Positions 5,944-7,709 of a stretch of 7,709 nucleotides of DNA are shown here, piece by piece. Source of the stretch: JBGPRB01 sp964422155 (lineage in GTDB: Bacteria > Chloroflexota > Dehalococcoidia > Dehalococcoidales > RBG-16-60-22); contig CAYQZZ010000081.1 of NCBI GenBank assembly GCA_964422155.1, forward strand, positions 1-7,709. Reading direction: 5' to 3'. Numbering within the stretch: position 1 is the first letter of the stretch; each line of letters opens with the position of its first letter. The translations under genes were made by a program, and so were the position numbers. The notes beneath the pieces are model-generated. The model saw only the letters and a program-made list of their open reading frames with translations, did no database searches and was not told the DNA's origin.

Positions 5944-6043
5944 NNNNNNNNNNNNNNNNNNNNNNNNNNNNNNNNNNNNNNNNNNNNNNNNNNNNNNNNN
6001 NNNNNNNNNNNNNNNNNNNNNNNNNNNNNNNNNNNNNNNNNNN
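5944..6043. other. Assembly gap (100 N)
   Basis: Exactly 100 unknown bases, the conventional placeholder for a scaffold gap of unknown size. The missing DNA must hold the last 10-15 codons of dtd, any intergenic region, and about 55-60 N-terminal codons of cbiM, so the true gap is probably more than 200 bases. Any promoter or metal/cobalamin-responsive riboswitch for the transporter genes would also be hidden here. Confidence 0.97.
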
Positions 6044-6541
6044 GCTTTCATCTTCGCCGCCCAGATGCTCAATTTTCCTATCATCGGGGGTACTTCGGGG
6101 CATCTTATCGGGGCGGCTCTGGCGGCGATTCTGCTGGGACCCTGGGCGGCGGTACTGATAATGAGCTGTGTGCTCATCGCTCAGAGCTTAATTTTTCAGG
6201 ACGGCGGCCTGCTCGCCTTGGGGGCCAATATCTTTAACATGGGTATAGTAGCTACTTTCAGCGCCTATTTTCTCTATCGGCTCAGCACTACGGTGCTCGG
6301 CGAAAACAAAAAGGGCAGGTTAATCGGCGGTTTTATCGGGGCCTGGGCTTCGGTAGTCATGGCTTCCGTTGCCTGTGCCATTGAGCTGGCAATCTCGGGG
6401 GCATCACCCTGGGCGGTGGTGCTTCCGGCTATGGCGGGACTCCATGCCCTTATCGGTATCGGGGAGGGATTGATAACCGGGGCGGCTCTCAGCCTCGTGC
6501 TGGCTACCCGGGCTGACCTGTGGCAACTGCAGAAAGTGTAG
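6044..6541 (+). CDS. cbiM: CbiM, substrate-binding (S) component of a cobalt/nickel ECF transporter, 5' end in the gap
   Basis: CbiM/NikM is the membrane S component that binds Co2+ or Ni2+ for import. About 165 C-terminal residues are visible of a usual 200-230. Recognisable pieces are FPIIGGTSGHLIGAALAAIL, LGPWAAVLIMSCVLIAQSLIF, the DGGLLALGANIFNMG loop, and near the end GLHALIGIGEGLITG, all typical of the family. Five or so hydrophobic membrane segments are evident. The metal-binding N-terminus (Met-His in known structures) lies in the missing bases, so metal choice cannot be judged. The TAG stop (6539-6541) overlaps a GGAGGA ribosome binding site for the PDGLE gene 12 bases on. Cobalt supply would suit corrinoid enzymes, nickel would suit hydrogenase or CO dehydrogenase; the window does not decide. 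Confidence 0.94.
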   Translation, partial: AFIFAAQMLNFPIIGGTSGHLIGAALAAILLGPWAAVLIMSCVLIAQSLIFQDGGLLALGANIFNMGIVATFSAYFLYRLSTTVLGENKKGRLIGGFIGAWASVVMASVACAIELAISGASPWAVVLPAMAGLHALIGIGEGLITGAALSLVLATRADLWQLQKV

Positions 6542-6553
6542 GAGGAATGAGAC

Positions 6554-6841
6554 ATGAAATGGTGGCATTATGCCCTGATAATAAGTTTATTGATAGCGGT
6601 CCTTTCACCTCTGGCTTCATCTTCGCCGGATGGCCTGGAAAAGGTAGCCGAAAATAAGGGGTTCATCGGCCTGGCGCATAGCGCTCCCTTTCAGGTTATC
6701 GCCGACTACGTTTTCCCCGGTATCGAGAATGAGGCGGTGGCCACTATCCTGGCTGGACTTCTCGGCACTATCGTGATTTTCGGTGTCGTCTATGGCATCG
6801 GCTGGCTGATAAAATCGAGGCGGACGGAACGCGCCGGGTGA
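6554..6841 (+). CDS. PDGLE-domain (CbiN-like) accessory membrane protein of the cobalt/nickel transporter
   Basis: This 95-residue protein has an N-terminal membrane segment (about 5-22), the name-giving PDGLE motif (25-29) followed by an extracytoplasmic stretch (about 30-60), a second membrane segment (about 61-86) and a basic cytoplasmic tail KSRRTER. PDGLE proteins stand in the place of CbiN beside CbiM and are needed, in the systems studied, for metal loading of the S component. Here it sits between cbiM and cbiQ with a GGAGGA ribosome binding site 7 bases before ATG 6554. An upstream ATG at 6547 is out of frame and is not the start. No metal-binding cluster is evident in the loop beyond His42. 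Confidence 0.9.
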   Translation: MKWWHYALIISLLIAVLSPLASSSPDGLEKVAENKGFIGLAHSAPFQVIADYVFPGIENEAVATILAGLLGTIVIFGVVYGIGWLIKSRRTERAG

Positions 6842-6850
6842 TTAAATACT

Positions 6851-7627
6851 ATGAAACACAGTTTTTTAGACCGGTACAGCGACCGTGATAGCTTTGTTCA
6901 CCGGCTCGACCCCCGGACCAAGCTGGTGGCTGTGTTCCTGTTTATCCTGGCGGTAGCTTTAACGTCGCCGGTCATGTGGCCGGTGTTCGCCACGTATTTC
7001 ATTATCATCGCAACTTTAATTGTCCTTTCCAGCGTTCCGGTGCTTTATGTCCTGAAGCGCTCGCTGGTGATTATACCCTTCGTCCTTTTAATTGCTATTT
7101 TTATCCCTTTCTTCAAAGAAGGGGAAGCCATTACCAGTTTTAATATATGGACATGGCAGGTTACGGCGACATATCACGGGCTTCAAGTCCTGGTTACTAT
7201 TCTGGTAAAGGCATGGCTCTCTATTCTCAGTCTGATTTTGCTCACCTCGACGACGAAGATTACCGACCTTTTGCGGGGGCTGGAGCAGTTGCGCCTGCCG
7301 AGGGTTATGGTTATGGTGCTTTCCTTCATGTACCGTTACATTTTCATTCTGACCGATGAGGTGATGCGCATGAAGCAGGCGCGGGACAGTCGTAACTTCG
7401 GGGGGAGCCGTCTGTGGCAGATTAAGACCATCGGCAACATGGCGGGCACGCTGTTTATCCGCAGCTACGAGCGGGGCGAACGTGTCTATGACGCTATGCT
7501 GGCCCGCGGCTTCGATGGGCAGAGTCGGACACTGCGCCATTTGAGCTTCGGACTATCGGATTTGTTCTTTGGCTTGAGTTTCGGTTTAGTGGTTATTTTG
7601 ACCTGTATCTTTAACTTCCTGCATTAG
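6851..7627 (+). CDS. cbiQ: CbiQ, transmembrane (T) coupling component of the cobalt/nickel ECF transporter
   Basis: This 258-residue integral membrane protein has the family start HRLDPRTKL (17-25), then hydrophobic helices at about 26-60, 70-88, 108-132 and 152-168, and a last helix at about 232-256. The cytoplasmic coupling region (about 171-222) should clamp the ATPase. A first Ala-Arg motif appears degenerate (QARDSRNFGG, 176-185), while the second is intact as YDAMLARGFDG (213-223). Complete length is normal. It begins 9 bases after the PDGLE stop, whose last codons GGGTGA may act as the ribosome binding site, and it is followed 3 bases later by cbiO. Confidence 0.95.
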   Translation: MKHSFLDRYSDRDSFVHRLDPRTKLVAVFLFILAVALTSPVMWPVFATYFIIIATLIVLSSVPVLYVLKRSLVIIPFVLLIAIFIPFFKEGEAITSFNIWTWQVTATYHGLQVLVTILVKAWLSILSLILLTSTTKITDLLRGLEQLRLPRVMVMVLSFMYRYIFILTDEVMRMKQARDSRNFGGSRLWQIKTIGNMAGTLFIRSYERGERVYDAMLARGFDGQSRTLRHLSFGLSDLFFGLSFGLVVILTCIFNFLH

Positions 7628-7630
7628 GTA

Positions 7631-7709
7631 ATGGCTATGGAAGAGGTTATCAGAATAGACAACTTATCGTACGCCTACCCGGACGGTCGGCGGGCATTGA
7701 CCGATATCA
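7631..7709 (+). CDS. cbiO: CbiO, ATPase of the cobalt/nickel ECF transporter, first codons only
   Basis: Only 26 codons are present before the right edge. They read MAMEEVIRIDNLSYAYPDGR and then RALTDI, the A-loop region of an ABC ATPase (the aromatic of SYAYPDG stacks on the adenine), typical of CbiO/EcfA proteins. The Walker A motif would lie just outside the window. The start could be ATG 7631 (3 bases after cbiQ, almost no room for a ribosome binding site) or ATG 7637, which has AGGT 7 bases upstream and looks better. Position after cbiM-PDGLE-cbiQ makes the assignment firm despite the short length. Confidence 0.87.
   Translation, partial: MAMEEVIRIDNLSYAYPDGRRALTDI

Overview
The window looks like a scaffolded draft or metagenome-derived contig: it holds a run of exactly 100 N. 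The source is a bacterium of moderate GC content. The mix of genes recalls uncultured Dehalococcoidia (Chloroflexota) or other anaerobes living on CoA-linked catabolism: family III CoA-transferases, a DUF35/thiolase pair, a FAS1-like hydratase and a CbiM-PDGLE-CbiQ-CbiO metal transporter. That placement is an impression from gene content, not a demonstrated assignment.

Left two thirds (1-5102, all minus strand). A tRNA-Glu(UUC) gene with a strong promoter is followed after 27 bases by two family III CoA-transferase genes. A 176-base gap filled mostly by a palindromic REPIN/MITE-like element comes next. After it are a thiolase-fold gene, a stand-alone DUF35 (zinc ribbon plus OB-fold) gene, and a FAS1-like/MaoC hot-dog hydratase gene that runs off the left edge. 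The three distal genes are packed tightly (2 and 26 bases apart). The thiolase-like protein has Gln where the nucleophilic Cys should be and Tyr where the catalytic His should be, and its neighbours are DUF35 and a MaoC-type hydratase. This is the signature expected of an Ltp2-ChsH2(DUF35)-type hydratase/retro-aldolase that shortens a CoA-activated side chain, rather than a true thiolase. One of the two CoA-transferases keeps the catalytic Asp; the other has His there, so the pair may work as a heteromer. A plausible pathway, by inference, is: CoA transfer onto an acid, hydration of an enoyl-CoA, then retro-aldol cleavage. The substrate cannot be read from the sequence.

Right third (5103-7709, plus strand). 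A divergent promoter drives a small FmdB-type zinc-ribbon gene whose 3' end is a 21-base tandem repeat. It overlaps by 4 bases the gene for D-aminoacyl-tRNA deacylase (Dtd). The assembly gap removes the end of dtd and the start of cbiM. Beyond it lie cbiM, a PDGLE-domain (CbiN-like) gene, cbiQ and the first codons of cbiO, together an ECF-type cobalt/nickel importer. The apparent single reading frame joining Dtd to CbiM across the N run is an artefact.
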